Origin: Kingdonia uniflora
Taxonomy: Eukaryota > Streptophyta > Magnoliopsida > Ranunculales > Circaeasteraceae
DNA length: 64,000 nucleotides
Assembly (NCBI GenBank): GCA_014058105.1
Contig: JACGCM010001511.1
Location: forward strand, 1,922,001-1,986,000
Reading direction: 5' to 3'
Below the pieces are notes generated by a model. The model did no database searches, was not told the origin of the DNA, and saw only the letters and a program-made list of their open reading frames with translations. The translations under genes were made by a program, and so were the position numbers. Shown piece after piece: positions 23,591-34,785 of this stretch; position 1 is the stretch's first letter; every line of letters starts with the position of its first letter.

Positions 23591-25128
23591 TGAGGCATCT
23601 CACTACGGAAGAAAACTGTCATTGAGATGATCACTATAAGTGATAGCTGAAACCAAAAAAAGAGACATTATTTTTTTCTAATTCTACTTTAGATTTGTCT
23701 TTTTCATACACCTTACACAAATTGTACAATGAGAATGTATTTCGATAACATCTATTAAGAAAGACAAGAATTTAAACATATGCTAACTTTCTTTGTGTCA
23801 AGTTTAATACCTTAGAAGCAAGGAAAACTTCATTAAAGACCACTTGCGGTAATTTTTGATAAATCTGATAACTTTGTATGAGTCAAAAAGCTATTTATTA
23901 CTTACTAACATATAGATGCATTAGAGACACTTGTTACTAACTTGTATCAATTTGAAGATGTAGAAGAATGAGTTCCTCTTCATTAGTAAGTATTCTCTTG
24001 AGATACAAGCTTTCAAAATTTCTTTTGTGCTAACTCCATACTTCTTTGTGGTCAGTGCAGCTGGGCGGCTCTTCCTCTTGTCAAAAGGACTGGCAAGCCC
24101 GTCCCCTAATTTCCTGCTAATATGGAATGACTGATAACCCTCTATAAATTCCTTAACGGAGATGAAATTATAAGGCTCATCTTTCTGTGCCCAATATTGT
24201 TTCTGATCTTTCTTTGATGTTACCTGCAATAGTACAGAAGAGCTTAATCCTGGGGGTATATTTATGGTCAAATTGGTGGTATATATAGAGGGTGTTTGGT
24301 GGGTATGTATGGTTCCAAAAGAGTTTTCCGGAGTACTCTAAAATTTTTGTACTTCCATTTCATGTGAGTTGATCTCGAATTAGGGTTTTAGAGGTACTTA
24401 TATAACTCGTCTTTGTAGGGGAAGTTTTGATGGTCTTAATCTGTCATTTTATTACTTCTATTTCACTGTTCATTTCACATAATAGTTGTTGTTTAGCGTG
24501 ATTGGATTGCTCAACCCTTTTGGGCTATTTTGCAATAAGGCTTCATGAGACTAAATGCAAAAAGAATCAAAAGATGAAAGAAAATGGGTACGGAGCCAAG
24601 ACGTACTACTTGCAAGAAGTCGGCAACTCCTTTTCTCGCAGGACATTTGAACCCCATTGATTCCAAGAACTCTAGTACTTGATCACGAGGACCCTGGAAA
24701 TGATTTTCCCATCAGAGAGAAGGATAATTTTGTCAAAGAGGTCGTAAGTATCTAGTGCGGGCTAAAGAAGAGAGATGACAGCAGTCCCTTGGAGAATATG
24801 GTTAAATTGCCTGAGTGAACTCACTATCTGAAATGTTGTCAAACTATCGAGGTCAGTAGATATCTTATCCATGAATAGTGCCTTTGCTGGTCCAACCAGC
24901 ATTTCCCCCTACAATATATCAACCATGAACATTCATAACTACTACGTCTAGTTAGGAATTATCATGACTATTCAAGAGCACTAGTTTTACACTTTTACTG
25001 AAGTTCACAAGAAAAATACTATTTCTGTGTTAAATAACGAATTCATGTATTACCTATTGTAACTCGCTTCCATTGTCCACCAGATATGCCCCTTACCATT
25101 TCATCTCCTACCATGGTATCCGCACAAT
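23591..25128 (-). pseudogene. PDR-type ABCG transporter, 5' part: end of NBD1 and start of TMD1
   Basis: This is the upstream half of the PDR gene cut by element A. Minus-strand exons are 25128-25054 with the ABC signature region (V-R-G-I-S-G-G-Q-W-K-R), 24908 to about 24612 with [12 protein letters not shown] (Walker B: the usual Glu after Asp is Lys) and V-I-S-L-L-Q-P, 24223-23942 (D-Q-K-Q-Y-W, P-F-D-K-R-K-S, R-E-Y-L-L-M-K-R-N-S-F), and 23646-23591, which runs into the LTR. The first half of NBD1, with Walker A, is not found upstream. Splice sites are mostly good, but the Walker B change and a frame shift at the 24908 junction mark a pseudogene. Confidence 0.9.
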
Positions 25129-25130
25129 TT

Positions 25131-26230
25131 TATGAGTAGCAGAAAAAAAAAGTAAGAGCTTCATCTAGCTAACTTTCCAAGATATCTTGTACAGTTTTAT
25201 TCCAATGATTAAGAAATAGCTAATTAAGATCATTGCTTTTATGCCACTCGTACTTGAATATATATATACGGTCCAACATAAAACATGAAGTTTCATTAAA
25301 ATGATATAAACTTGTTGGTTATGAAGATTTTTTTTCAAAAGCTATCAGCCTTTGAAGGTACGCCTGAAAGTGAATAGTAAAAGAAGAAATTACTTGGTGG
25401 TCCCTTAACAGGAATTATACTAGTTGGCAGATGTCAAATCCTTGACTAAACATCTAGAAAACATAGTTGGTTAGATGACATAATGCGTAATCAATAAGGT
25501 TTAATAGCCCTATAAGGCGGTGATATAATCAACTTTTTCAAGGGGTGACAGTACTTGCTACTCATTGAAGAAACTTAATTTCTGAACTTTAGTTGTTTGA
25601 CAAATTAACCAAAAGTACAAATACCAATTTCCTACCGAAATACTATTTGTTTATTTTTTTCAATGAAAAAGGTACATAATAGTACATATTCAACAATTCA
25701 AAAATCTCCTCTAACTCTCAATGCCTAGCTAGTACAAATCTTCAATTTGTAAACAGTCGTTCCGCTAAACAAAAAGGGGTTCCACAATTTGACAGTCGGC
25801 ACTCACTACTGAATCCCTTCATTAAGTTTCAGTAGGTAAACACGTGGGTATTAAAACATTAAGGATGGGAAAGATAATAAGCAGCTAAACCCTTTTTTGT
25901 TTTATAGTCTGATGGATCGTTAGCCCACTACTAGACCTTTAGATTTGAGTTCCAGTGAGATAAAAGGGAGAGGAAGAGAGAGAGAGAGAGATCATAGATA
26001 ACTATGTTCTAGCCTTGCGTGGATATTTACTTATATTGACAGTACATGACTGATAAAGCCTTTAACAATTTTCTTGTATATACTATAAATTTAACCAAGA
26101 ATTAGGAAAACAATATGAAAGCAAGCATATTAAATGGTAGAATAAATATAACAGCATGAAAGTGAAACACATTCAGCAGCAGATTTCATCTTTTATTGAA
26201 GTAATTGTCTGTTATGAAGAATGACACATA
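25131..26230. other. No gene recognised
   Basis: AT-rich sequence between the PDR and NOC3 fragments, with a short (GA)n run near 25972-25995. The expected first PDR exons were looked for here and not seen. Confidence 0.5.
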
Positions 26231-26231
26231 C

Positions 26232-26756
26232 CTTATACGTTGTTAGAAGGGTTAATTCATATAACCGCATTTTTTCACTGCTTTGGAAAGATTCATTTGT
26301 AACTCTTTCTTGGTAGGAAGCCTGATACAGTAGCTATTGCACATATTCAAGAAAAAAATATATCAGAAAGTAGGAGATAGATCACAATAAGGAAACCAAA
26401 AAAATTTATGCACAACTAAATTAACCGACAATCTGATTATGAATTTGGATTAGTATATTTGTATATTCCCCTCCTAGCTTCTTCAGTTTTGCTTAGTTTC
26501 AAATATATTGTCTATCCAAAAAATACTAATTCATGAGGCTAACATACCCAGGAATAATGTCTTTAAAAACAGCCAACCAAGAAAGCAGCCCAAGCTTAAT
26601 GACATCATGATCCTCATCTTTAGAGATCTCCACAATCTCCTTCAAGGATTTAAAATTTGCCTCAGGATCCGCAAGCAGTGACATTCCCAACTCAGCAAGT
26701 TTATTCTTCTTGACTTCAAATAGTTTCTTAGCAGAAAGATCAACTTTAATCTCAGC
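26232..26756 (-). pseudogene. NOC3-like (nucleolar complex / ribosome biogenesis) gene fragment, two exons
   Basis: NOC3 proteins act in the nucleolus in 60S subunit assembly and in replication licensing. Exon 26756-26548 (good AG and GT borders) reads K-L-A-E-L-G-M-S-L-L-A-D-P-E-A-N, V-I-K-L-G-L-L-S and A-V-F-K-D-I-I-P-G, a run typical of plant NOC3. The next exon, 26333-26232, reads I-R-L-P-T-K-K-E-L, then after a one-base shift M-R-L-Y-E-L-T-L-L-T-T-Y-K. Only these internal exons are present; nothing before or after is found within 1 kb. The shift and missing exons make it a fragment. It has the same strand as its neighbours PDR and TRM. Confidence 0.8.
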
Positions 26757-28495
26757 CTGGAATAGAACAGTGTCGAGAAGTTCAATGAAGCTACAAACAC
26801 AAAAGAGTAAAATAGTATTTGTAAGAAAGAGATAATAATAAATAAAAACACCATTATACAGTAAGTAGTGGCAGATACACAAACACACATATACAAAACT
26901 CTGTCTCCATAAATAAAGATGGTTTTTTGGCTAATCAACATTGGATATAGAGACTCAACACAAAATATGTGCCTTGTAGAAGAAGCATATTATGTATCTG
27001 AGAACTATATTTTTTATTTTTTTTCTAGGCTAAGCACTTTGAATGTTAAAGAACACGGAATGGAAGAGGAAAGTGCAAAAAGAAAGAACCTGAAGCCTGA
27101 AAAATCAGATCATCTCGTGACCTAGTACCATGGTTTTCTCCTAATCTCGTTAAAAGTCCAGTTATTGTAGGCTTGTGGGATGTAAAATTTTTTGTAGTTG
27201 CTTCTGATAGTAGTGGTTACACTTCTTAATAACTGCATTCTTAGACTTGATCGCTAGAGATATAGTTAATATATGAATTAAACAATGCAACTCTATCTCC
27301 CTTTTCTTTATTGATAGACGAAATGAGAGCAATGTAATACTTCCCGTGCAGCGAATGTGGGTTCCTTGTAGGCTAACACCTCCAGCTGCAACCAAATTAA
27401 CTATAATGTGTTCACTATTCTAGAAGCATGTTGATGTAGTATTGCTGAATTTATGTTTTATTTGCATCTATCTGTACTCTTTATTTTTCCCACCTACACT
27501 GTTGTTGGATCTTAGAATGACATTATATGAAATTCTTCCATGTTTTTGTTACTTAAGATAAACTTTAGAAGCTTGAATGGGGTTTTTCATGTGTGATTTC
27601 ATTGTCAGGTTCACACAAAGTTGGTGGGGATATTGGTCCATGGCATCTCTTCTCGTCTCCTGAACAAAGAGGTTCTTAAATATCTTAAGAACCATCATGA
27701 TGTATATTTATTGTTCACGCTCTCTTTTCAAATCGACATCCAATTGATTGCAATTCGTATTTAGCTATCAACTATGTTTTGCCATTTTTCGAGAAATACA
27801 GATAGGTAGGTCCTCTTACCTTCAACTATTGTATCTGCCACAACTCCATCACTTCCTTTTCCAAATATAACTCTAATTCAATTATGTACGTATGATGTCC
27901 ACCTGTAACGATACGTATTGAAAACATCATGGTAGAGCAGTGGAGAGAGTAGAGACATTGGTCAGAGGTACATCCGACCTCGGTGAGTATAGAGTAGTGA
28001 TGAAGACACTTGATACAACTGAAAAAAATACATAATTATGGACATTGTTTCATAACTGATACATCCTATCACCATTCCCTTACACCTGGGAAAAATAGGA
28101 TCATGAGAAATAAGAGGAAGAGCTTTTATGTTATAGTTTGGGGAACAAAGTTTTGAAATGTCGCATAAAGCCATTCTAAATAATATAAAAAGCTAAATTT
28201 TAGGTTCCATAAAAAGAAGAAAAAAAAGGCATACATACTAGATGATCACATTTGGAAGAGAAAGGCAAAAGACAAAGCTCAAAAAGATTAAATTTTGTGG
28301 TACCAAACATTCGATTGATTTTCATTAACTTGGTGAAAATCAATTCTGACCGCATGGAAGGAATGTTGTTTATAAGAGTCAAGGGTATCACGAAGTAAAA
28401 AATGAGTGCATATTCTGTTGGCTAACCATTACATATTGAAGAGTTCTATTTGTTATGGTTCCAAAACCTCTTTTTCTTTTCTTCAGCAGGGTGGG
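26757..28495. other. No gene recognised
   Basis: AT-rich stretch. A plus-strand segment at 27610-27770 looks codon-like (H-G-I-S-S-R-L-L-N-K-E-V-L-K-Y-L-K-N) after an AG acceptor-like site, but I cannot match it to a family. Other short frames look random. Confidence 0.45.
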
Positions 28496-28499
28496 ACAA

Positions 28500-29516
28500 C
28501 ACATTCGCTAGAGAGGGCACTTGAAACACCTACCAGTTATTATCTACTCCAAAATCAAACTCCTCGGTTTCAAAATCAAGCCATTTCCCATATGGGGGGT
28601 GTTCATGTCTTTATCTATGAGCTCATCCACGATCCAGTCTCCCATATCCTCCCACCCTGAAATGTCCTTGTAAACTTCCTCAGCTACACACCCATTATTT
28701 CAGAACATCTCTACCCCTTTTTCCCAGGTTCTATATCCTCCAACAACATAACACCTGCGTCTCAAATCCATGGATTCTCTTACGCAATCAAACAACACCT
28801 TTTTTCTTAGCCTAGAATCCTTTCACCCTCTTTCAGTGCTCATCAATTTCTACATTTTGTTGATTAGACTTCAAATTATTTTAACAAACCAAAATGGTCC
28901 AAACAGTACCACACTTCTGAAATTGGCAGTTATGCTCTAAAGATTGTTTCTTTTGAGGGTTGCTCTTTCTTCTAAAATAAGGGGCTTCATTTCCATTATC
29001 AAGTGCCTCAAAGCCGGTCTTTATCAAACTTGAGATTTTGTTATGAGTAACATAAGCACTACAGGACACGGCCTTTCTACTTTGCACAGGAACCAATTGA
29101 TTTGAAGGTAGCGTGTCTATATTTAATAGGTAATTTTGCTTCTGGTTATTCTGCCTAAGCACACCAGTTTATCTGCTTGTAGGGAGTTACTTTTGTACAT
29201 TCTTTTGATCATTTTTCTGGTGATTTGGTTGGATCTTGTGTAGCTGGTTCGGTTTAAGATCCTGGTGTTCCTTATGTCACACTATAGTCCTACTAGCGAA
29301 GCTAGCGCCTTCCTTTCTCTGCACATCAGCCTTTGCTTGAACTGTAAGTAAGGTAGATTTTCCTATATTTCTAGAACCAACGGATTTATTTTCTTCAGAA
29401 TCTGAACAAGCCCTAAACTGAGCTGCATTCTCTGCCCCTCCACTCCTTAATCCTTGTTTCTCCACCCCCATTTCACCACATAGATCAATACACCTCAAAC
29501 AATCTCTTTCCCCCAT
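28500..29516 (-). pseudogene. DUF4378 / TRM (LONGIFOLIA-like) gene fragment, broken
   Basis: TRM proteins bind microtubule regulators and steer cell shape. On the minus strand, 29516-29280 gives a Ser/Glu-rich part with V-Q-A-K-A-D-V-Q-R-K-E-G. Then after shifts and two stops comes V-L-R-Q-N-N-Q-K-Q-N (near 29165), and at 28845-28520 the DUF4378 end: V-L-F-D-C-V-R-E-S, V-Y-K-D-I-S-G-W, M-G-D-W-I-V-D-E-L-I-D-K-D-M. These segments occur in this order in DUF4378-containing plant proteins. Stops and the lost N-terminal half show a pseudogene. Family call from memory of motif order. Confidence 0.72.
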
Positions 29517-29519
29517 CTC

Positions 29520-30590
29520 TCACCTAAACCCATTGGGGTTGTAGTCGAAGTGACAAATCCAGGAGTAACTTCTAAGGCTCTAAATTTAATTTAGGGGTTG
29601 TGTATTAAACCGGGAATGCAGTAAAATGACAGTTTATAAACTACTTGAAGAAAAACATGTAACATGTGTATAAAAGGGACTGATTTGTAACAATAATCTA
29701 GGTCTTTCAAATGTATTGATCGCTTCTCTATCGCGGGCATTGAAGTACTGATCACTAACTCTCAATAAAGGCTAAATGAAATAAAGTTGCAATATCACTA
29801 ACTCTCAACAAAAAACAACTGACCTTTTAATAATCGTTCAATCAAAATAGGAACCTTGCTGTAGAGCATTCTGCCCCACCTCCTCTACTACAGACTTCCT
29901 GGTTTATATCCATATGAACCAAAAACATAAACGAAAAATGAATACGGTGCTGAAACTCCCTCACATGCCCACAATTGCTCAAGTGCATCTACTCTACGCT
30001 TCATCATGCAGGGAATCATTCTACAATAAGAAACACATTAACCCAACTAATGAAAATGAAAATGAAATTGATACAAATCTAATCATAAATACTAAAATCA
30101 AATCAAACTTCATCAATGAAACTCAAATCGAAACAAACCTCGACAATGAAACTTAAATCGAAACAAACCCCGTCAAAGAAACAAACCCTATCAATGAAAC
30201 TGAAATCAAAACAAACCCAACATTGGAACACAAACCCCATTAATCAATCATACTCTGAAATTCAAATCGACAAAGAGAGAGAGATGAGATTGCTGACCCA
30301 CGAATGGTTCTTCAGATGATTTTAGCATGTAATTTGAAGTGAATTGGACCATGAGATGGCTTGGTGTTCATGAGTTTGGGACGAATCCTCTGAAACTTCA
30401 TCTTCTGTCGAACGATATTGCACGATATACAAATTTCTTTGAATTGAAGCATGAAGAACATGTTTGCCATGGTGACTCGTCAAGGTTTTTTATTCATGGC
30501 TTGCCATGTTGTACAGATTTATCCAAATTATTGTATGTTCCCCAATCATTATAAAGTACTCTGCCTCTCAATCGTTGCAATTTCAATCAA
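29520..30590. other. Unrecognised stretch with short 'atgaaactcaaatcgaaacaaac' repeats
   Basis: From 30050 to 30270 a loose repeat of about 25 bp ('aatgaaactcaaatcgaaacaaacc') recurs four or five times. 'atcactaactctcaa(t/c)aaa' recurs at 29753 and 29797. The stretch lies just inside the CACTA terminus and may be transposon interior. No transposase motif was seen. Confidence 0.45.
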
Positions 30591-30841
30591 AACATAGCAA
30601 CGTCACTTATGAAGAAACGACTTGAAAAAAGACTATCTACGAAAAAAAATTAAAATTCATAAATGAAAATGACGTTGATGGAGAAAGAGACAATAATTAA
30701 TGTCACTTTATAATAAAATGACGTAGAAATACAAGACAATACATCATTGACGAGGATAGATTATAACTTTGGAACTATAACGTCATTTTCAAACAAAAAG
30801 ATATTGTTTAAATGACGTGAAAAATCGTATTTGTTGTAGTG
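30590..30841 (+). mobile_element. CACTA (EnSpm) transposon, right terminus
   Basis: Ends ...TTTGTTGTAGTG at 30841; reversed this is CACTACAACAAATACG, a normal CACTA terminal inverted repeat. The last 250 bp hold five subterminal ACGTCA/TGACGT motifs. The flank is CCA (30842-30844). No left terminus in the expected orientation lies upstream in the window. The matching terminus is at 63374 in inverted position. Confidence 0.85.
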
Positions 30842-31055
30842 CCAGGCTGTTTCCGGCCTTAATCATAAGGTCGAAGAGAAAGATGTTGAAATAGGTAAGA
30901 GGCTAAAAGAGCTAGCAGATATGACAGAGCATGACGTGAAGCTTCAAAGTCGGGTTGACGCATTGATGGTTAAGTGTAAGCTAGCAGAAATGGCTCAATA
31001 CCGTATTCAGGCATTAGAAAGACTGGAGGGACAATTTCGATCAGATCTTCAGAAT
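30842..31055 (+). pseudogene. Element D antisense coiled-coil gene, middle part
   Basis: An open plus-strand frame from the CACTA duplication to the target duplication of element C. It is rich in Glu, Lys, Leu and Asp (E-E-K-D-V-E-I-G-K-R-L-K-E-L-A, R-I-Q-A-L-E-R-L-E-G) and has heptad-like spacing. The frame continues across element C at 44694, and upstream, across the CACTA, into the inverted piece at 63375-63520. It is antisense to D's gag-pol, like the antisense genes of A and C. Confidence 0.75.
31051..31055. repeat. Target-site duplication of element C (AGAAT), left copy
   Basis: AGAAT at 31051-31055 and at 44689-44693 flank the element exactly. Joining across one copy keeps the coiled-coil frame of element D open. 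Confidence 0.92.
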
Positions 31056-31787
31056 TATAGGGGCCTAACTTCTTAGAGAGGGGAAGTCGGCTCTTACACC
31101 ACAGGGTTTAATCTTAAATCAAAGGAATGCAAGTAAATAATCTAGAGCATGAATGATCTATAGACAATATACTTGCGTAGAGGCCCGAATGTGATGCTCT
31201 ACGACCTCTGATGAGGAATTTTAAGAGTGTTTATATCACTGATCAGTAATCGAAGGTTCGAGTACTGGGTTTTGCAGGCTGGTCGAAGGTAAACTGTATG
31301 GGATCAGGAGGAAGATTTTGTAACCTTTCATTGGTTCCCCATCTATCCTATTTATAGATCATAGGAAGGGCTGAGTTACCAAGGTTTGGTCGCATTACAA
31401 GGGTACTATCCGGACATCCCGAAGTGGGTATGGGCTCCAAAAATGTCAGAACTGTCACTGTAATAGTTGTTGGGTCTGCCTTTCTACTTTGATACTGTAA
31501 CAGTGGTTGGGCCTATCATTGTAGCTGCAAGGACCAACAACTGCGCCGTCTTGTCTAGTGGGCTGGCTATCTGTCCCATCATACTTCGATCATGTAGATA
31601 TGGTCAATGTGTTTCTGCTGTGATGTGGAGTCCGTTCTCGATGCTTGTTTGGAGTCGAGGCTTCGTATTCGGATGATCTTTGGGAGGTTTGTTTGTGTAT
31701 TGACTAGACTTCGAGACGTTCGAGCAGGCTTCGGTGTAGCCTTTGAGTATCTGTTTGGGGGTAGAAGGTTGCGAGTAGGCTACTACA
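31056..31787 (-). repeat. Element C 3' LTR (left)
   Basis: On the minus strand it starts TGTAGTAGCCTACTCG and ends GGCCCCTATA, so the terminal dinucleotide is TA rather than CA in both copies. A TATA box (ATCTATAAATAGG, minus) lies at 31346-31358. The polypurine tract GAGAGGGGGCGAA adjoins at 31788-31800. The shared 'acgacctctgatgagg' block lies near 31199-31216. Confidence 0.92.
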
Positions 31788-31800
31788 TTCGCCCCCTCTC
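31788..31800 (-). promoter_or_regulatory. Element C polypurine tract
   Basis: Minus-strand GAGAGGGGGCGAA immediately before the 3' LTR, the usual plus-strand primer of LTR elements. It confirms the minus orientation. Confidence 0.75.
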
Positions 31801-31950
31801 AGCGAAGGTCTCGAAGACAGGTGTAAAGGCATTTGCTGAGAAAACTGTTTGGCCTTGGAAGTTCAGCGGTTTGACTGTTGGTTTTCGGGTAGGCAATAAA
31901 AGAAGGAAGTAAAGAGATGTTGGTAGTTATAGGGTAATAAATGAAATGAG

Positions 31951-31960
31951 GCTATAAGTA
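31951..31960 (+). promoter_or_regulatory. TATA-like box before the small ORF of element C
   Basis: GCTATAAGTA on the plus strand, about 90 bp before the first Met (32044) of the ORF that follows. This is a reasonable promoter spacing for a plant gene. Confidence 0.4.
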
Positions 31961-32043
31961 CGGGTTATGAGGGTAGGGATATTGCATGTTTTTCTTCTAT
32001 TTCATTCTCTTCTCTTTCTTCTACAATTTTTTTGAAAAACTCT

Positions 32044-32382
32044 ATGGATATCACGCCCAATACGCGCTATCAAAAAAGGATTGGATTCACCCGGGATCGT
32101 CGCGTATGGCAGAAGACTGCTGAATTGCTTATGAAGATCTTTGGGCAACATGATCTGGGCTGGGACATGCCCGATCTGGTTGAGGTAGAGGCTAAAGAGC
32201 TCATCAACGGGGAGCTTTATGGCCATCTTTGGGAGCAACTGATGTACAACTTTACGACTTCGGAGAAACGTTACCTTTTTTTGTCGACTTTGGCTGAGTG
32301 CCTCGTTTGTGCAGAAGAGAAGATGGAGGAACAAAGCTCGGCAAGTGAAACTGGACCTTCAGGAAGTAGGGTCGCTGTTTAA
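32044..32382 (+). CDS. Element C small antisense ORF, unknown
   Basis: An open frame of about 112 codons on the strand opposite to gag-pol, between the 3' LTR and the antisense coiled-coil gene. It starts M-D-I-T-P-N-T-R-Y and contains W-D-M-P-D-L-V-E-V-E, I-N-G-E-L-Y-G-H-L-W-E-Q and an acidic Ser-rich end. A decayed second copy follows at 33075-33345. A TATA-like box precedes each copy. I recognise no domain. Duplication with retained motif suggests a real gene once carried by the element. Confidence 0.5.
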   Translation: MDITPNTRYQKRIGFTRDRRVWQKTAELLMKIFGQHDLGWDMPDLVEVEAKELINGELYGHLWEQLMYNFTTSEKRYLFLSTLAECLVCAEEKMEEQSSASETGPSGSRVAV

Positions 32383-32929
32383 GGCAGTGATGAAGGTAAT
32401 GGTGATAGTGCAGGGGTTTTTTTTTAGGGTTGTATTTGGAGGTTTTTGTTTTGCTATAGTTTGAATGTATTTGGGTATGTAAATTTACTGTTTTGGTTTA
32501 TGGAATTTGGAGAATGGAATAAGAACAATGTTTTGTTGAAATTAATGTCATTGTGTCTGGTGGTTATAGTAGACGAGCAGGCTTGTAAGCAGGAAAGCAA
32601 ATTTATCTCATCGAATGTTAATAGGTGACAATGAATACTGTTGGAAAAAATTTCATCGGAGTATAATGATATGGTCGAAGGTAATTAACTCTGTATTAGT
32701 AAAGACTCAGTGCAAGAGATTGAAGTTGAAGTGTGAAAATGGTCGATGGTTCATTGCTGGAGATTTATTCGACTGCAAGTCCTCGTAAATGGTGTTTCCA
32801 TGCACGTGCAGATGAAACTGTTACGTCTGGGAAGTTGTAGAGGTTGGACTTTTGAGTTTTCAAGGAGAGAAATTGAAGACAACAGTTAATTCGGCTTGGG
32901 AAGAGGGAAATTTGAAATCTTTCTTCATG

Positions 32930-32937
32930 TATAAAAG
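32930..32937 (+). promoter_or_regulatory. TATA box before the second, decayed small ORF
   Basis: TATAAAAG within 'cttcatgtataaaaggggctg', followed by a pyrimidine-rich leader like that downstream of the first box ('cattctcttctctttcttc'). Confidence 0.4.
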
Positions 32938-33074
32938 GGGCTGTTGTGAAGAAGATTTCTCATCTTTCTTTACCTTTCTTCATCTTTCTGCTTTCTTGCT
33001 CGGATCAGAATGGTTTCTTCTTCATCTTAAAAATATAGTTAAGTTTCAGTACCCACACAAGAGAACCAGGCTGC

Positions 33075-33345
33075 AGTAAGAGTCAGACGAGTACGGGAGG
33101 CGACATTGGGGTTACAACAGAGGTTTGGTATCGAACAAGACATTGATACGGGGATGCCGAATCTTTTTGAGGTGGAACCCGGGGCACCTATTGCTGGCAT
33201 GCCCTTCGCATACTAGTGGGGAATATTGTAGATGATGGGACCATTACCCGGCCACCGGTTGTCTCTTCTTGAGTCGTTTGCAGAGGAAATGGAAGACTAG
33301 GAAGACTGCGGCTATGGTCGAGGAGGAGCATCCCACTGATAATTA
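33075..33345 (+). pseudogene. Decayed second copy of the element C small ORF
   Basis: Reads D-T-G-M-P-N-L-F-E-V-E-P-G-A-P-I and, after two stops, L-S-L-L-E-S-F-A-E-E-M-E-D. These correspond to W-D-M-P-D-L-V-E-V-E and L-F-L-S-T-L-A-E ... E-E-K-M-E-E of the first copy at similar spacing. The two copies are about 1 kb apart. Confidence 0.45.
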
Positions 33346-33499
33346 GGGTCCTCTGTCTATTTTGGTAACTATTTTAGATATTATGGTATATAGGGTAATT
33401 GAATGAATTGTTGGAATTGTACTGTGTAGTTTCTAAAGTTAATGAAATTGGGTATTTGTAGTATAATTTGTCAAATTATTTTTTAGAACTGTGTCTAAT

Positions 33500-33860
33500 A
33501 GAATTGTAAATGTTCGAAGTAGAATTTTGATCTTTTGAAGTAGCAGGTTTGAACTGTCGAAGTAGGAGGTCTAATCTGTCAAAAATAAAAGTACTGATTT
33601 GTCGATGTAAAAGGTCTGATTTGTGAAGACATAAATTTTTGAACTATCAAAGTAAAAAGGTTGTAATATGTCAAAGTAGAAGTTTGGTCTGTCGAAGGAA
33701 AATTATGATGTATGAGTGGAATTCTAAACTGTTAAAGTAAAAAATTGTAATCTGTCGAAGTAAAAACTATTATTATCGAGGTAGAAGTCTAATCGGTTAA
33801 AGTAAAAAAATTAAAACCTGTCAAAGTAGATGGATGATCTGTCGAAGTAATAAAGACATA
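33500..33860 (+). repeat. Short tandem repeats 'tgtcgaagtaaaag...tctgat' in element C
   Basis: About ten degenerate units of 25-40 bp around '(c/g)tgtcgaagta(a/g)aa'. They lie between the small ORFs and the antisense coiled-coil gene. Similar 'cgaagtactgtag' repeats occur in the LTRs of element B. Confidence 0.65.
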
Positions 33861-34785
33861 AGGCTTTGAACTGATGAATGTGTTGTAGATCGATTGTTCG
33901 ATATATTTTGGAATCGAATTTGAGATTATCTGCTGCTGAGTGTTCGAGATGCAGTATAGTCGATTAATCGTATGTGAGAAGTGTGCGGAAAGTTTTGCTG
34001 GATTTGACTGGTCGTACTGGCAGCCTAGACAGCAGGTCTGTCTGAACGGTACGTGCGCCTGGGGATGTGCCATACAAGTAATCATGATTTTTGTCCTTGT
34101 TTCACAGAAAAGGTATGATTTGATGTTGGGATTTGACTGGGTAGCTTCGAGTGACGATGAAAAGGTTCGAGAGGTTTTAAGCTTACAGTTAATTAGAAGT
34201 GAGTGTGCAGCTCGCACGTGAGGGACATGAAAGGTAAATCTGTCAAAACACATTGTAGCCGAAAAGCTGGGGTACTGGGGGCGTGGTAATAATAGAGGTT
34301 TACAAATCAAGGTGGTTTTTGTTTTCTGAGGAGTTATATCTATGAGAGGGAAATGTCAAACTGTATTACTCACAGAAAAAAAAAACCAGAGAGTGAGAGG
34401 AAGAGAACTGGTACGCCATTGCTAAGTAAAGCTTGTGAGAGGTTGCTAAAGTTATTACATTGGTCTTGCTATTTTGAGTAAACTTCTTCTAACACAGGTA
34501 TGCCACTTAATTTCTACCTATTTTTATTTTGCTTATCCTTATGTATCTGTAAGTAGAATCTTTTGGGTTTGGAGTTTAGAGGTTATCTTCGAGGACAGGG
34601 GAATTCATGAGTCTGGGTTCTGACCTATTTAATCATTTTGAGGGTTTTAAAGAAGGGACTGGGTTTAGGATTGAGGTTTCGAATGTGTTTTTATCTCTTG
34701 GAGGGGGTAGATGGGATATGGGTTATTGACACATAATTATCGAATATATCGATCTGATTGCATGCCTCTTCTTCTGTAGGATAAG
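33861..34785. other. Element C, no gene recognised
   Basis: Leader-like sequence before the antisense gene. Minus-strand and plus-strand frames here (around 33940-34310) show no motif and look like chance. Confidence 0.4.

Noticed and set aside
23971..25128. A functional PDR transporter
   Set aside because: NBD1 Walker A, most of NBD2 and TMD2 are missing, and stops and a 17.5-kb insertion interrupt the rest.
29052..29066. 'cactacaggacac' as the left end of the CACTA transposon
   Set aside because: It lies in the coding remnant of the TRM-like fragment, has no subterminal ACGTCA repeats and does not continue to match the terminal repeat.
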